Assembly (NCBI GenBank): GCA_019119935.1
Contig: DWWA01000032.1
Span: forward strand, 1 to 64,000
Reading direction: 5' to 3'
From: Candidatus Ruthenibacterium merdavium
GTDB taxonomy: Bacteria > Bacillota > Clostridia > Oscillospirales > Ruminococcaceae
DNA length: 64,000 nucleotides
Shown: one piece after another, positions 49,700-58,980 of the stretch
How positions within the stretch are numbered: position 1 is the first letter of the stretch
How the letters are laid out: every line of letters begins with the position of its first letter
The notes under the pieces: model-generated
Database searches by the model: none
Seen by the model: the letters and a program-made list of their open reading frames with translations, nothing else
Told to the model about the DNA's origin: nothing
Translations under genes and position numbers: made by a program

Positions 49700-50299
49700 T
49701 TATTCATTTCCCTGTGTGCCGCCCTCTACGACATCTTTTCCGGTAATCACATTGCCAATGGTTTTAAAAAAGATTTTCACGTCAAACCCAAAGGTAACAT
49801 GCTGAGCATATTCACCGTCATAACGCGCCTTCACAGGAATCGGCAGCTCATCACGCCCGTTTACCTGCGCCCACCCGGTTAAACCCGGAAGCACATCGTT
49901 TGCGCCAAGACGCTCGCGTTCCTCAATCAAATCATACTGATTCCACAGTGCAGGACGCGGGCCGATAATGCTCATCTGCCCTGCTAAAATATTAAACATC
50001 TGCGGCAGTTCATCCAAACTGGTTTTGCGAAGGAACCGCCCGCTTCTTGTGATAAGCGCCTGAGGGTCTTTTAATAAATGCGTAGGCACATCGCTTGGGG
50101 TATCTGCGTACATCGTGCGGAATTTCAAGATAAAAAAGTATGTTTTTCCTTTTCCCACACGCTTTTGGCGAAAAAACACCGGGCCTTTTGAGTCAAGTTT
50201 AATCCAAAGCGCCAAAAGCAGTAAAATCGGGGAAAGCACAATGATGCCGCATAAGGAAAGCACTACGTCAATGATGCGTTTGCCGTACTTTTGATACAT
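49700..50299 (-). CDS. Bacterial sugar transferase (PglC-like phosphoglycosyl transferase)
   Basis: It transfers a sugar phosphate from a nucleotide sugar to undecaprenyl phosphate, the first membrane step of a surface glycan. The protein has 199 residues: N-terminal reentrant membrane helix (about 8-35, IIDVVLSLCGIIVLSPILLL), FFRQKRVG, LKFRTMYAD, the catalytic Asp-Glu in TSLDELPQMFNIL, and IIGPRPAL. It is the small monotopic type. It follows the dehydratase gene by 13 bp, so both act in one pathway. Confidence 0.93.
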   Translation of the reverse strand: MYQKYGKRIIDVVLSLCGIIVLSPILLLLALWIKLDSKGPVFFRQKRVGKGKTYFFILKFRTMYADTPSDVPTHLLKDPQALITRSGRFLRKTSLDELPQMFNILAGQMSIIGPRPALWNQYDLIEERERLGANDVLPGLTGWAQVNGRDELPIPVKARYDGEYAQHVTFGFDVKIFFKTIGNVITGKDVVEGGTQGNE

Positions 50300-50312
50300 G
50301 GCGTTTCATCCC

Positions 50313-52181
50313 TTACAAATCATACTCATGTTCTTTGTGCGTAAACGTAGGAACCAAATCGAGCAGCGCCTGCACCAGATTCTCGCTGTGGTTGCTGTAT
50401 GCAATTTTCTTCAGCTCTGCCAGCTGTTCAAAGAAAGTATCTTTACTGAGCCCCAGCGGAGAGCCGATGAAAATCTTGCGGTTTCCTGTTTTACGCACGC
50501 CCTCTTCGTCCATCAAAAGCTCCTCATACAGCTTTTCCCCCGGACGCAGACCGGTAAATTTAATCTCAATATCTTTGTACGGAATTAACCCGGACAGCTT
50601 AATCAAGTTTTCCGCCAAGTCCAAAATCTTGACGGGCTTGCCCATGTCCAAAACAAAGATTTCGCCGCCCTTGCCCATTTGCCCTGCTTCCAAAACAAGC
50701 TGAACCGCTTCGGGAATGGTCATAAAAAAGCGGACAATCTCGGGGTCGGTTACGGTAACGGGACCGCCTGCGGCAATTTGCTCTTTAAAAAGCGGAAGCA
50801 CCGAACCGTTTGAGCCGAGCACATTGCCAAAGCGCACCGCGACAAATTTCGTTTTGCTTTTCTGCGCCAAGGCCTGCACAATCATCTCACACACGCGCTT
50901 GGTCGCACCCATGACATTGGTGGGATTGACCGCTTTATCCGTAGAAATCAGCACGAAGCGCTCCGCACCGTAACGGTCTGCCGCACAAGCTACGTTATAG
51001 GTGCCGAACACATTGTTTTTCACCGCTTCCTCCGGCGAAATTTCCATCAGCGGAACATGCTTATGCGCAGCCGCGTGGAACACCACGTCCGGGCGGTTAG
51101 CGCGAAAGAGTGCATCAATTTTTTTTGAGTCGCGCACCGAAGCGATCAACACATGCAGATTCAGTCGTTTTCCGTAACGGCGCAAAAGCTCCTGCTGAAT
51201 AGAATATGCGCTGTTTTCATAAATGTCTAAAATAATCAGTTTTTTCGGACTGCACATTGCAATCTGACGGCAAAGCTCCGAACCGATGGAACCGCCGCCG
51301 CCCGTGACCATAACGGTTTTCCCCGTAATCAGTTCATTCGTGGAGTCCTTCAGCTCAATTTCAGGGCGGCCCAGCACGTCCTCGACGCGCACGTCACGAA
51401 TGCGAGATAAAATGTCTTTTCCGTCTGCAATCAACTTAACGATATCGGGCAAAATACGCACGTTGCACTTTGTCTTGTTGCAGATCCCCAAAATGCGGCG
51501 CTTGTTCTCCTCGTCCACCGTAGGAATGGCAAGCAAAAGTGTTTCGATTTCACAGCGCTCCACCAGTTCGGGAATGTCATCGGTCGTGCCCATGATTTCA
51601 ATGCCCATGATATTTCTGCCTACTTTTTCGGGCGCATCGTCCACGCAGCAGATGATGTTCATATCCGGGCTTTTATTCTTCGAAAGCTCATGAAGCAGCG
51701 TACTGGCGGCATCACCCGCGCCAATCACAAGCGTTCTGCGGCGCGTTACGCCTCCCTGTGCAATCTTGGTGTTTCGGAACATGCGATACGTCAAGCGCGC
51801 ATACAGCGTGAGTGCCGAAGCAAAGGTAGCACTCAAAAAATAAACCGAAATCGGAATTCTGCGTTCGCTGGCCCAAAGAGCCAGCGTCACCGCAACAAAA
51901 ATTCCCACCGCTAAAGCAGAGGCAAGGCACAGCCTGAAAAACTCGACAATTTCGGCGTAGCGCCAAAGGCTGTCATACATGCCCATGAGCCAATAGACAA
52001 TTTCATAACAGCAAACGAAGAAAAAACAGCTTGCAAAAAGAAGGCTGTTGTACTCTGTAAAAGAAGTTCGGCCATTGATGAAAACCCACGGCAAAATATA
52101 GGCAATGGTGATTGCTACAATATCAAAAGCAATCAAAATCTGTTTACGAAAACGTTGTGCAAAATCGGTAATTGCAGACAT
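50313..52181 (-). CDS. Membrane-bound NDP-sugar dehydratase (CapD/PglF/FlaA1-like)
   Basis: It converts UDP-GlcNAc or a similar nucleotide sugar to a 4-keto-6-deoxy form, the precursor of rare sugars such as QuiNAc or diNAcBac. The protein has 622 residues: four to five N-terminal membrane helices (about 12-130), a first NAD-binding-like domain (VIGAGDAASTLLHEL near 150), and the catalytic SDR domain with VTGGGGSIGSELCRQIA near 290 and ISTDKAVNPTNVMGATKR near 405. The last stretch replaces the usual YxxxK. Best start is ATG 52181. With the following PglC-like gene it forms the start of a glycan pathway, but no further glycosyltransferases are nearby. Confidence 0.93.
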   Translation of the reverse strand: MSAITDFAQRFRKQILIAFDIVAITIAYILPWVFINGRTSFTEYNSLLFASCFFFVCCYEIVYWLMGMYDSLWRYAEIVEFFRLCLASALAVGIFVAVTLALWASERRIPISVYFLSATFASALTLYARLTYRMFRNTKIAQGGVTRRRTLVIGAGDAASTLLHELSKNKSPDMNIICCVDDAPEKVGRNIMGIEIMGTTDDIPELVERCEIETLLLAIPTVDEENKRRILGICNKTKCNVRILPDIVKLIADGKDILSRIRDVRVEDVLGRPEIELKDSTNELITGKTVMVTGGGGSIGSELCRQIAMCSPKKLIILDIYENSAYSIQQELLRRYGKRLNLHVLIASVRDSKKIDALFRANRPDVVFHAAAHKHVPLMEISPEEAVKNNVFGTYNVACAADRYGAERFVLISTDKAVNPTNVMGATKRVCEMIVQALAQKSKTKFVAVRFGNVLGSNGSVLPLFKEQIAAGGPVTVTDPEIVRFFMTIPEAVQLVLEAGQMGKGGEIFVLDMGKPVKILDLAENLIKLSGLIPYKDIEIKFTGLRPGEKLYEELLMDEEGVRKTGNRKIFIGSPLGLSKDTFFEQLAELKKIAYSNHSENLVQALLDLVPTFTHKEHEYDL

Positions 52182-52331
52182 CAAAATTTATCACCAATCT
52201 TTTATTGTTCATTCTTTTATTCGCCGTATGCAGAAGAGCAGGTATCGCTCCCCTTTTTCTGTTACGGCTTTTTTCGGCAAAACACTGTTTCATGCAATGT
52301 CTTTGATTTATTTTTTACTCATATTTAGTTT

Positions 52332-52360
52332 ATGATACTATATTTTGTAAAAATAATCAA
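52332..52360 (-). promoter_or_regulatory. Predicted promoter of the dehydratase-sugar transferase pair
   Basis: On the minus strand TTGATT (52355-52360), 17 bp, TATCAT (52332-52337), with a leader of about 145 nt. The rest of the 398-bp gap (52182-52579) holds this leader and the hairpin at 52425-52457; I saw no other feature there. Confidence 0.55.
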
Positions 52361-52424
52361 TTCTTATCGTTAAATTTGTCGTTTTTTCCTTTCGTTTAAA
52401 AACAGCAAAATGCAGGCTGCCCAC

Positions 52425-52457
52425 TTTTGAGATTGTGAAGTTCAAAAGTGGGCAGCC
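52425..52457. terminator. Terminator-like hairpin downstream of the second sulfatase
   Basis: A perfect 16-bp G/C-rich stem (52425-52440 with 52442-52457) with a very short centre as written; several inner pairs would open to form the loop. The T run is on the plus strand. It is placed 123 bp after the minus-strand sulfatase stop, the only gene that could use it. Confidence 0.55.
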
Positions 52458-52579
52458 CGCGTTTTTTTGTTGTGTTTCAAGCGTTTTTCGTAAAGCTATC
52501 CTCAACGCTCATTTCAAAATTTTTAGCAGCGGTGAAAACTTAAAAGAAAACCTTCACCTTCATTGACTTGTCGCCTTTC

Positions 52580-54052
52580 TCAAGCCAATGAAATTTGTTT
52601 CGGCCTTTTGCTTTCTGTTTTCAACAGTTCCTGCATCAAAAGACCCTGCATGACGGGTTCGTATTCATGCGAACGTCCATTCCCCAAAAGATTGGTTCGC
52701 TCTGCACCGTCATTTTTTAAATCAAACAGTTCGCGCTCGCCTTTCTGATTGTAAACGTATTTATAATCCTGCGTAATCAAAACTTTATAATTACAATCTT
52801 TCGCACCATAACCATTGCGATATTCCACCAAGCAGGACTTACGGAGTGTTTCAGTAAGGCCTGCGTCCCAGATGGGGCTTTGATCCTGTCCATCACAATA
52901 GTAAGAAGGTTCCAGTCCTAACAGGCCGCACAAGGTAGGTGCTAAATCAACCGACGAGAACAAATGATCGACAGCTCCGTTGTGCTGATAACCGGGAACG
53001 GAAATTAAAAGAGGCGTACTGAGCAGCCCTTCCAAGAAAAACGGACCTTTCATCCACAGGCCGTAATCTCCGAGCAGTTCACCGTGGTCGGAAGTGAACA
53101 CAACAATCGTATCTTCCGACAAACCAAGGTTATCCAGCGTTTTTAAAATTCTCCCCACCTGCGTGTCAATCATCTCTACCATAGCGTAGGTATATGCGAA
53201 ACGCTGTCTTGCAGCGGACTCCGGCAGCCCATCCGGATAAGCGGCGGGCTTTACGCCTTGTCGGCTCCATTCACCTTTAGCTTGCTGCAAATAGCGCATC
53301 GGCCTGTCACTCAGTTCTTCTTTTGTTCCGATGGGCGGCTTCACCTCACGATTTTCCCATCTCTGTGCACTTGATTTTGGTACAATAAACGGATGATGCG
53401 GGTCGGGGAAACTGGCCACGGCAAAAAAAGGCTTATCTTTTGCTCGGATATGCTCTAAATAATGACACATTCTCTCTCCGACAAACGCGGTGGAATGCAG
53501 TTCTTCAGGAACCGGGTCTACGCCGGTTTCGGGGTCGTTCGGGTTCAGCTTCGAGCAAAACATTTCTTCCGTTCCGCCTTTTTTTCGAAACCAATCCACC
53601 ATATGTCCGCTTGCACCATGATGCCTGTCGGCAAGCTCAATGTAGTCAAACCCCCAAAACGGGCCGTGAAAATCGTTCATTTCGGGCTTTTTCTTCCACA
53701 ACTCTTCTGATTCCATACTGCCATCTTCCGCGCCGCATCCATCGGGTTCAAAGTGAATTTTGCCGATGCTGGCCGTTTGATATCCGTTTTCCGACAAGTA
53801 ATGCATTAAGTTGTCGCCGCTGTCGCGAACCAGCAGACCGTTTGTCCAAACACCGTGATTGCGCGGATACATACCGCTGAACAGCGTGTGGCGATTCGGC
53901 ATGCAGATCGGGTTTGCCACATAATTTCGCGTAAATTGAACAGAGTTTTGCGCAAGACGGTCTAAATTCGGCGTTTCGGCGTAAGGGTTTCCGTAACATC
54001 CGAGAGAGTCTTTTCTCAACTGGTCACACAAAATAAAAAGAACGTTTTTCAC
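52580..54052 (-). CDS. Second sulfatase (Cys type, choline-sulfatase-like)
   Basis: A 490-residue sulfatase without signal peptide. The formylglycine motif is Cys50-Met-Pro-Asn-Arg54 (NPICMPNRHTLFSG). Metal and active-site residues appear in FILCDQLRKD near residue 8, ASFPDPHHPF and FTSDHGELLGDYG. ELFDLKNDGAERTNL is the usual C-terminal block. The start is GTG 54052 with GAGGAGG 5-6 nt before it. It is monocistronic and unlinked to a permease here. It differs from the sulfatase at 39.5 kb throughout, so they are not a recent duplication. Confidence 0.92.
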   Translation of the reverse strand: MKNVLFILCDQLRKDSLGCYGNPYAETPNLDRLAQNSVQFTRNYVANPICMPNRHTLFSGMYPRNHGVWTNGLLVRDSGDNLMHYLSENGYQTASIGKIHFEPDGCGAEDGSMESEELWKKKPEMNDFHGPFWGFDYIELADRHHGASGHMVDWFRKKGGTEEMFCSKLNPNDPETGVDPVPEELHSTAFVGERMCHYLEHIRAKDKPFFAVASFPDPHHPFIVPKSSAQRWENREVKPPIGTKEELSDRPMRYLQQAKGEWSRQGVKPAAYPDGLPESAARQRFAYTYAMVEMIDTQVGRILKTLDNLGLSEDTIVVFTSDHGELLGDYGLWMKGPFFLEGLLSTPLLISVPGYQHNGAVDHLFSSVDLAPTLCGLLGLEPSYYCDGQDQSPIWDAGLTETLRKSCLVEYRNGYGAKDCNYKVLITQDYKYVYNQKGERELFDLKNDGAERTNLLGNGRSHEYEPVMQGLLMQELLKTESKRPKQISLA

Positions 54053-54131
54053 AGCTTACCTCCTCATCAAACGCAAGGCTTTGTTATTTGAAAATTCCTC
54101 TAACCCTTTCAACAGAGAAGCTTACCAGAAT

Positions 54132-54161
54132 ATTTTACTTTTGTTGAATTTATTTTGTCAA
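54132..54161 (-). promoter_or_regulatory. Predicted promoter of the second sulfatase
   Basis: On the minus strand TTGACA (54156-54161), 18 bp, TAAAAT (54132-54137). The AATAACGTTATT palindrome of the other sulfatase locus is not present. Confidence 0.55.
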
Positions 54162-54242
54162 TAGCACCACAAATGTTTGCCGGTGATAAAAAAATAATGC
54201 CGGAGTTCTTTTCCCTTTTCGCTTTAAACGATTGCTGCCAAG

Positions 54243-54277
54243 ACAAAAAACAAGCAGCCGCGGACAGCAGCTGCTTG
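54243..54277 (-). terminator. Intrinsic terminator of sipL-spoIVA
   Basis: On the minus strand GCAAGCAGC pairs with GCTGCTTG (54270-54277 with 54251-54258), followed by TTTTTT, 71 bp after the spoIVA stop. Confidence 0.85.
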
Positions 54278-54347
54278 CAGGTTATTTTATGCTATGATTC
54301 TCATTCTTGCTGTTTTCTCAAAATCTTTTGACTGTTGGGCACCCATT

Positions 54348-55817
54348 TTAAAGAATAATACAGATCAGGCCCGAACAGCCTTCATTGATGACGCGCTCCA
54401 CCGTTTCCTGAATGCGGGAACGAGCATCGGCAGGCATATGAAGAAGTTTATTCTGCAAGCCTTCGTTGACCAGTTCATGCAGGCTTTTTCCGAAAATGTT
54501 GCTTTGCCAAATCTTTACCGGGTCTTCTTCAAAATCTGCAAGCAAGCTGCTGACAAGCTCTTCTGATTGACGCTCACTGCCTACTACCGGCGCAACTTCC
54601 GTGGAAATATCGGCGCGCAGCATATGAATGGAAGGTGCGCTTGCACGCAGACGCACACCGTAGCGGCCGCCTTGATGCATAATCTCCGGCTCTTCCAGCT
54701 TGAGCTCATCCATCCCGGGCATGACAATGCCGTAACCTGTCGCGTTCACTTGCTCAAGCGCGGAGGCAATTTTATCATATTTCTCTTTAATTTTTGCCAG
54801 TTCAATCACGCAGGGCATCAGTCCCGCTTCGTCGGAAATTTCAAGCCCTGTCGTTTCACTTAAAATGCGATAGAACAAATCCGGAATCAAAGTTACTTCC
54901 ATCACAGCACTTCCGGTGCCGAGCGCCATGCTTTTTACCGAAGCGGACTGTACATATTCGCACTCCATCTGAGCGGTCTGCAAGTCAGCCATGACATCGA
55001 GTTCCTGCGCATACTGCTGAACCGCATGGTAAACGCTTTTTTGCAGCCAATGGTCTTTTTCCAGCATCGTAACCCACGAGGGAACTGCAAATCCCACTTC
55101 TCGGATGGGAAACTCATACAGCAAACGGCGCAGAATTTCCAAAATGGTTTCCTGCGTCATATCAACACAAGAAATCGGCATCACGGGCTTTTGATATTTT
55201 TCGCTCAGCTCATCGGCCAGCGTCATCGCTTCCAAGGAGTCCGGGCGCACACAGTTAAGCAAAATCACAAAGGGTTTTTGAATTTCCTGCAGCTGCTCAA
55301 TCACGCGCTCCTCCGCTTCTTCGTAAGCAGATCGCGGCAAATCGCTGATACTTCCGTCCGTTGTCATCACAACGCCGACGGTCGAATGCTCACAAATAAC
55401 TTTTTTCGTACCGGTTTCCGCCGCTAAGTCAAATGCTACTTCATCTTCAAACCAAGGGCTTTTTACCATACGCGGACGGCCGGCCTCTGCCTGACCCATT
55501 GCACCTTTTACCATGTACCCGACACAGTCAATTAAGCGCGCCCGGAACTCTCCGCCGTCTTCCATCGAAACAGTCACGGCCTGCTCGGGTACAAATTTCG
55601 GCTCTGTCGTCATGATGGTTCTTCCCGCCGCCGACTGGGGAAGCTCATCTTTCGCTCGTTTGGCAAATGCCTCGTTTTCAATTTCAGGCAAGAGCATGAG
55701 CTCTACAAACCGCTTAATGAAGGTGCTTTTTCCGGTGCGGACGGGGCCGACTACGCCCAAGTAAATATCGCCCCCGGTGCGCGCCGCAATGTCTTGGTAT
55801 ACACTGTAACGTTCCAT
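54348..55817 (-). CDS. spoIVA: Stage IV sporulation protein A
   Basis: The coat base-layer ATPase that polymerises on the outer surface of the forespore. The protein has 489 residues, near the B. subtilis length. The Walker A motif GPVRTGKST lies at residues 24-32, Thr/Asp-rich STVGVVMTTDGS marks the TRAFAC-like core, and the C-terminal part (about 280-489) is the coat-binding/polymerising domain. It ends CIIL. It lies 15 bp after sipL. It is strong evidence that this organism forms endospores. Confidence 0.96.
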   Translation of the reverse strand: MERYSVYQDIAARTGGDIYLGVVGPVRTGKSTFIKRFVELMLLPEIENEAFAKRAKDELPQSAAGRTIMTTEPKFVPEQAVTVSMEDGGEFRARLIDCVGYMVKGAMGQAEAGRPRMVKSPWFEDEVAFDLAAETGTKKVICEHSTVGVVMTTDGSISDLPRSAYEEAEERVIEQLQEIQKPFVILLNCVRPDSLEAMTLADELSEKYQKPVMPISCVDMTQETILEILRRLLYEFPIREVGFAVPSWVTMLEKDHWLQKSVYHAVQQYAQELDVMADLQTAQMECEYVQSASVKSMALGTGSAVMEVTLIPDLFYRILSETTGLEISDEAGLMPCVIELAKIKEKYDKIASALEQVNATGYGIVMPGMDELKLEEPEIMHQGGRYGVRLRASAPSIHMLRADISTEVAPVVGSERQSEELVSSLLADFEEDPVKIWQSNIFGKSLHELVNEGLQNKLLHMPADARSRIQETVERVINEGCSGLICIIL

Positions 55818-55832
55818 AAATTGTTCCTCCTC

Positions 55833-57350
55833 TTACATGCCGCGCGGCACCAGCAACCGCTTTGCTTGTTCCAGTGCATCACCACTGCATTGATTGATGT
55901 CAGAAAGCGTTTGCGGGCAGACATGATAATGCTTTGCAATTTCATAAAGCGCTTCATTTTCCTGCGCAAAATAAATGTACAGCGCAGGCGCGTTTTCTTC
56001 CTCGGCACGCTGGCCTCCCAAATGGGCATCAGACAGCGTGGGCATTGCGTGAACAACCGATAAAAAGCCCGTTACCATCAGCTCCAGCTGAGCCGTTAAA
56101 TTGGCTCCCGTCTTTTCTGTGCGAATAGAAACGACATCCGTTTGGCACAAGGCGCAGATATCTGCTGCCCGGTAAGCGAGTTCTCGGCTCACCGTATACT
56201 CACAAAGCTTATCATAGCAATCAATCTCACCGGCGGAGTTTCGGCAGAACACATGAGCCGTCACCCTGCCCCGCAGAACGCATTGCTCTCCGTCTTCCAG
56301 AAGCTCAATGCTTAAAGGAGTCGCCAGCGCCATCAGCACTTCGCTGTCAGCATCCGCAAGCTCTCCCGACACGGAAACATTCACGCTCTCTCCAATCGGT
56401 TCACAAACCTCTTCCATCGGTGTTTGAGCAGTTTCCAACTCCATTTCCTGCGCAGAGGAAAATGCGTCCTGCACGACACAAAGTTCCACATCCTTCCACG
56501 CGCGAACCGTTAGCGCAGCTGTCACGGCAAGCTGTGTTTTATCGTCTTCGGTTCCGGTGATGGTGCATCCGCACGGGTGCAGCAGCGCAACTGCACGACA
56601 CTGTTCGTCAACATGCTCCATATCTAAAATTTCATGGAACGGAATCTGCGCTGCCGCAACAGAAATCACGTCGCTGTTTTTTGGGCGGTACAAAACCTGC
56701 GCTTCCAAGGTTCCTTTTACGACTGCCTTTCCGGACAGCAGTTTTACCTCTTCCATGCGTGTGTTGTACTGCGTATGCAAAATAGACTGCGGCTCAGCAT
56801 CAAAGGTGATATCGCCTTCCACTGTTAAAATCTTCTCTGCCGTTCCCGCCATCTGAGCCGTTTTTAAGGTTTCCGTTTTCGGATACACCTGTTCTCCGTC
56901 CAGTGCGGTAATCACATCTGTGCGCCGGTAGGCTGCAGCTCGAACAGAAAGTGCAAAAGCTCCGCGCACCTCCATTCTTCTGCCGCTCAGTGCGCGGCAG
57001 TTAACATATTCCACTTCGCCGCCAATTTCAATGGGTGCATCCATATAATCGTACTCGCCCTGTCGGCAATCAGCCTGCTTGGAAAACGGCACTTTCTGCT
57101 CCGTTTGGCACAGCTCACCCGTTCCCTCTGCCTGATAAAATACAATACAGCGCAGGTATCCTTCGATATTCAAGCGCCCCGGTGAAAGTTGTTTTTGCAG
57201 TACCACCGGAATGACGATACACTTGACCACTTTAAAAACCTGCGGAAGGTAATCCGGAATTAAAAATTCCGTTTCCAGCCCCAGCTCCAGCTTTGTTTCG
57301 CAAATTAACTGAGCCGCGCTGACATTATCTTTGTACACTTTCAGCTCCAT
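55833..57350 (-). CDS. sipL: SpoIVA-interacting protein SipL (DUF3794 repeats plus LysM)
   Basis: In Clostridioides difficile SipL is needed for coat assembly and binds SpoIVA through its C-terminal LysM domain. The protein has 505 residues: three DUF3794-like domains about residues 30-440 (the pattern EGYLRCIVFYQAEG, VRGAFALSVRAAAYRR, VKGTLEAQVLYRPKNSD, VTGFLSVVHAMP recurs) and a LysM-like end, YIYFAQENEALYEIAKHYHV to RLLVPRGM. It is directly upstream of spoIVA and almost certainly in the same transcript. No clear sigma-E promoter was found upstream. Confidence 0.93.
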   Translation of the reverse strand: MELKVYKDNVSAAQLICETKLELGLETEFLIPDYLPQVFKVVKCIVIPVVLQKQLSPGRLNIEGYLRCIVFYQAEGTGELCQTEQKVPFSKQADCRQGEYDYMDAPIEIGGEVEYVNCRALSGRRMEVRGAFALSVRAAAYRRTDVITALDGEQVYPKTETLKTAQMAGTAEKILTVEGDITFDAEPQSILHTQYNTRMEEVKLLSGKAVVKGTLEAQVLYRPKNSDVISVAAAQIPFHEILDMEHVDEQCRAVALLHPCGCTITGTEDDKTQLAVTAALTVRAWKDVELCVVQDAFSSAQEMELETAQTPMEEVCEPIGESVNVSVSGELADADSEVLMALATPLSIELLEDGEQCVLRGRVTAHVFCRNSAGEIDCYDKLCEYTVSRELAYRAADICALCQTDVVSIRTEKTGANLTAQLELMVTGFLSVVHAMPTLSDAHLGGQRAEEENAPALYIYFAQENEALYEIAKHYHVCPQTLSDINQCSGDALEQAKRLLVPRGM

Positions 57351-57432
57351 ACTCCCTTGTCGCCCCTTTCAGGTGTTCTGACTTATCTATATTCCCTAAA
57401 AACGAGCATTATGCCTTTTCTTGAAAAGATGC

Positions 57433-57466
57433 AAAAAGGGCGAAAAGCTTTCGCTTTTCGCCCTTT
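57433..57466 (-). terminator. Intrinsic terminator of the rlmH group
   Basis: A perfect 14-bp stem (57435-57448 with 57453-57466) with T5 on the minus-strand side, about 130 bp after rlmH and before sipL. Confidence 0.88.
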
Positions 57467-57596
57467 ACCGTTTCACAAAGTATTTCTTTTTCAAACAGCC
57501 TGATTCTTGTTTTCGTCCGCAAGAGAGAATTTCTCCCTTATCCTGTTTTGCTTCATTCAGGCATAGATAACAAAGCGCTCTTGCAGCGTTTTTAAT

Positions 57597-58082
57597 TTAT
57601 TTATGATACTTACTTTTTGCATTGATGGAATAAGCACGGTAAATTTGCTCTAAGAGCATCACACGCGCCAGCTGATGCGGAAACGTCATCTTGCTCATAG
57701 ACAGCCGCAGCTGCGCTTTTTGCTTCACTTCCTGTGAAAGCCCATGGGAAGAACCGACAACAAACGCAATCGAAGAAATCCCTTCCAGCGCTTTCTTTTC
57801 AAAATATTCTGCCAGTTCTTCGCTGGAAAGCTGCTTTCCTTCAATACACATGGCAACCAGAGCTGCCCCCTTCGGCACTGCCTGCAAAATGGCTTTTCCC
57901 TCTTTCTCCAGTGCCTTTTGAATCACTGCGGGAGAAGCACTTTTCTCCGCAATCAGCTCTTCGTCGAGCTCCACAACCTCCAGCCGGCAATAAGCAGAAA
58001 GGCGCTTTGCATACTCCTGCGCCGCCTGTTTATAGTAAGCCGCGTTCAATTTACCCAAAACGATTAACGTGATGCTCTGCAT
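57597..58082 (-). CDS. rlmH: 23S rRNA pseudouridine-1915 N3-methyltransferase
   Basis: A SPOUT methyltransferase that completes m3-pseudouridine 1915 in helix 69 of 23S rRNA. The protein has 161 residues: MQSITLIVLGKLNAAYYKQAAQEYAKRL start, GSSHGLS cofactor knot region, SKMTFPHQLARVMLLEQIYRA near the C-terminus, and the final SKYHK. The start at 58082 is fixed by AAAGGAGAA. A mate enzyme RluD makes the pseudouridine; the RluA-family gene at 60.5 kb is not clearly RluD. Confidence 0.96.
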   Translation of the reverse strand: MQSITLIVLGKLNAAYYKQAAQEYAKRLSAYCRLEVVELDEELIAEKSASPAVIQKALEKEGKAILQAVPKGAALVAMCIEGKQLSSEELAEYFEKKALEGISSIAFVVGSSHGLSQEVKQKAQLRLSMSKMTFPHQLARVMLLEQIYRAYSINAKSKYHK

Positions 58083-58102
58083 CGTTTCGTTCTCCTTTTG
58101 TT

Positions 58103-58894
58103 TTATATCGTCAGCCATTCATCGGGTTCAAAGCGTGAGGCGGCGCGAAGCACCGTCTGCTCCGGCACAGAAAGCCCGCGGTTTTGCAGCTCTAAATGTA
58201 CACTTCCGAGCGCCAGCTCCGGCTCATTATTTTCTTTGCTTAAATGGCACAGCACAATTTTCTCACAGCCGTTTTCCATGAGTTTTACAACGGTTTTTGC
58301 ACAATCTTCATTGCTCAAGTGGCCTGAATTGGACAAAATGCGGTATTTTAATGCCGCGGGATATTTTCCGCTCATCAAAAGATAAGGATCATAGTTCGAC
58401 TCCAAAGCTACAACATCGGCACAATAAAGATTTGCCAGCACCTCCGGTGACACATAGCCAAGGTCCGTCGCCAGTGCAACGGTTTTTTGCGTATGCGTGA
58501 CAATGCGATATCCGCAGCAGGCAAGGGAATCATGGCTTGTTTCAAAGCTTTCCACCCAAAAATCTCCCACATGCAGGCTTTTATTTCTCACATCTATGCA
58601 CGGTACTGTTTCGGGAACAAATCCTTGCCGACGCAAGAAATGAAGGCTTTCCCCGTAGGCGTACACCGGAACGGGGTACTTTTTCAAAAAAACAGAAAGC
58701 CCGGAAATATGGTCGCTGTGCTCATGCGTTACCAAAATTCCCTGCAAGCCGTCCGGCTCCAGGCCCACTTGCTTTAAAGCAGCCAATGTCTGCCTGCAGC
58801 TTTTTCCCATATCCACCAAAAGGTATGCGCCGTTCTCTTCCACAACAGCGCAATTTCCGGACGAGCCGGAATAAAGCGTTGTAAAACCAGCCAT
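58103..58894 (-). CDS. Metallo-beta-lactamase-fold hydrolase, WalJ/YycJ type
   Basis: A 263-residue hydrolase. The metal motif THEHSDHISG is near residue 56, with further histidines in SFETSHDS and LCHLSKENNE. It begins FTTLYSGSSGNCAVVEE, typical of the YycJ/WalJ group, which in Bacillus links to cell division and wall control and may act on nucleic acid. It lies 20 bp upstream of rlmH, as in many Firmicutes where the pair follows the walKR region. There is no walKR here. Confidence 0.93.
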   Translation of the reverse strand: MAGFTTLYSGSSGNCAVVEENGAYLLVDMGKSCRQTLAALKQVGLEPDGLQGILVTHEHSDHISGLSVFLKKYPVPVYAYGESLHFLRRQGFVPETVPCIDVRNKSLHVGDFWVESFETSHDSLACCGYRIVTHTQKTVALATDLGYVSPEVLANLYCADVVALESNYDPYLLMSGKYPAALKYRILSNSGHLSNEDCAKTVVKLMENGCEKIVLCHLSKENNEPELALGSVHLELQNRGLSVPEQTVLRAASRFEPDEWLTI

Positions 58895-58915
58895 AATCTC
58901 TCACTTTTCACAAAA

Positions 58916-58943
58916 GGAAAAGGGAGGTTTCCCCTCCCTTTCC
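58916..58943 (-). terminator. Hairpin after murA
   Basis: An 11-bp stem (58916-58927 with 58933-58943, one bulge) followed on the minus strand by TTTTG, 37 bp after the murA stop. Confidence 0.75.
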
Positions 58944-58980
58944 TGAACTTTTCTTTCCTGCGCGGCGCACAAAAAGATGC

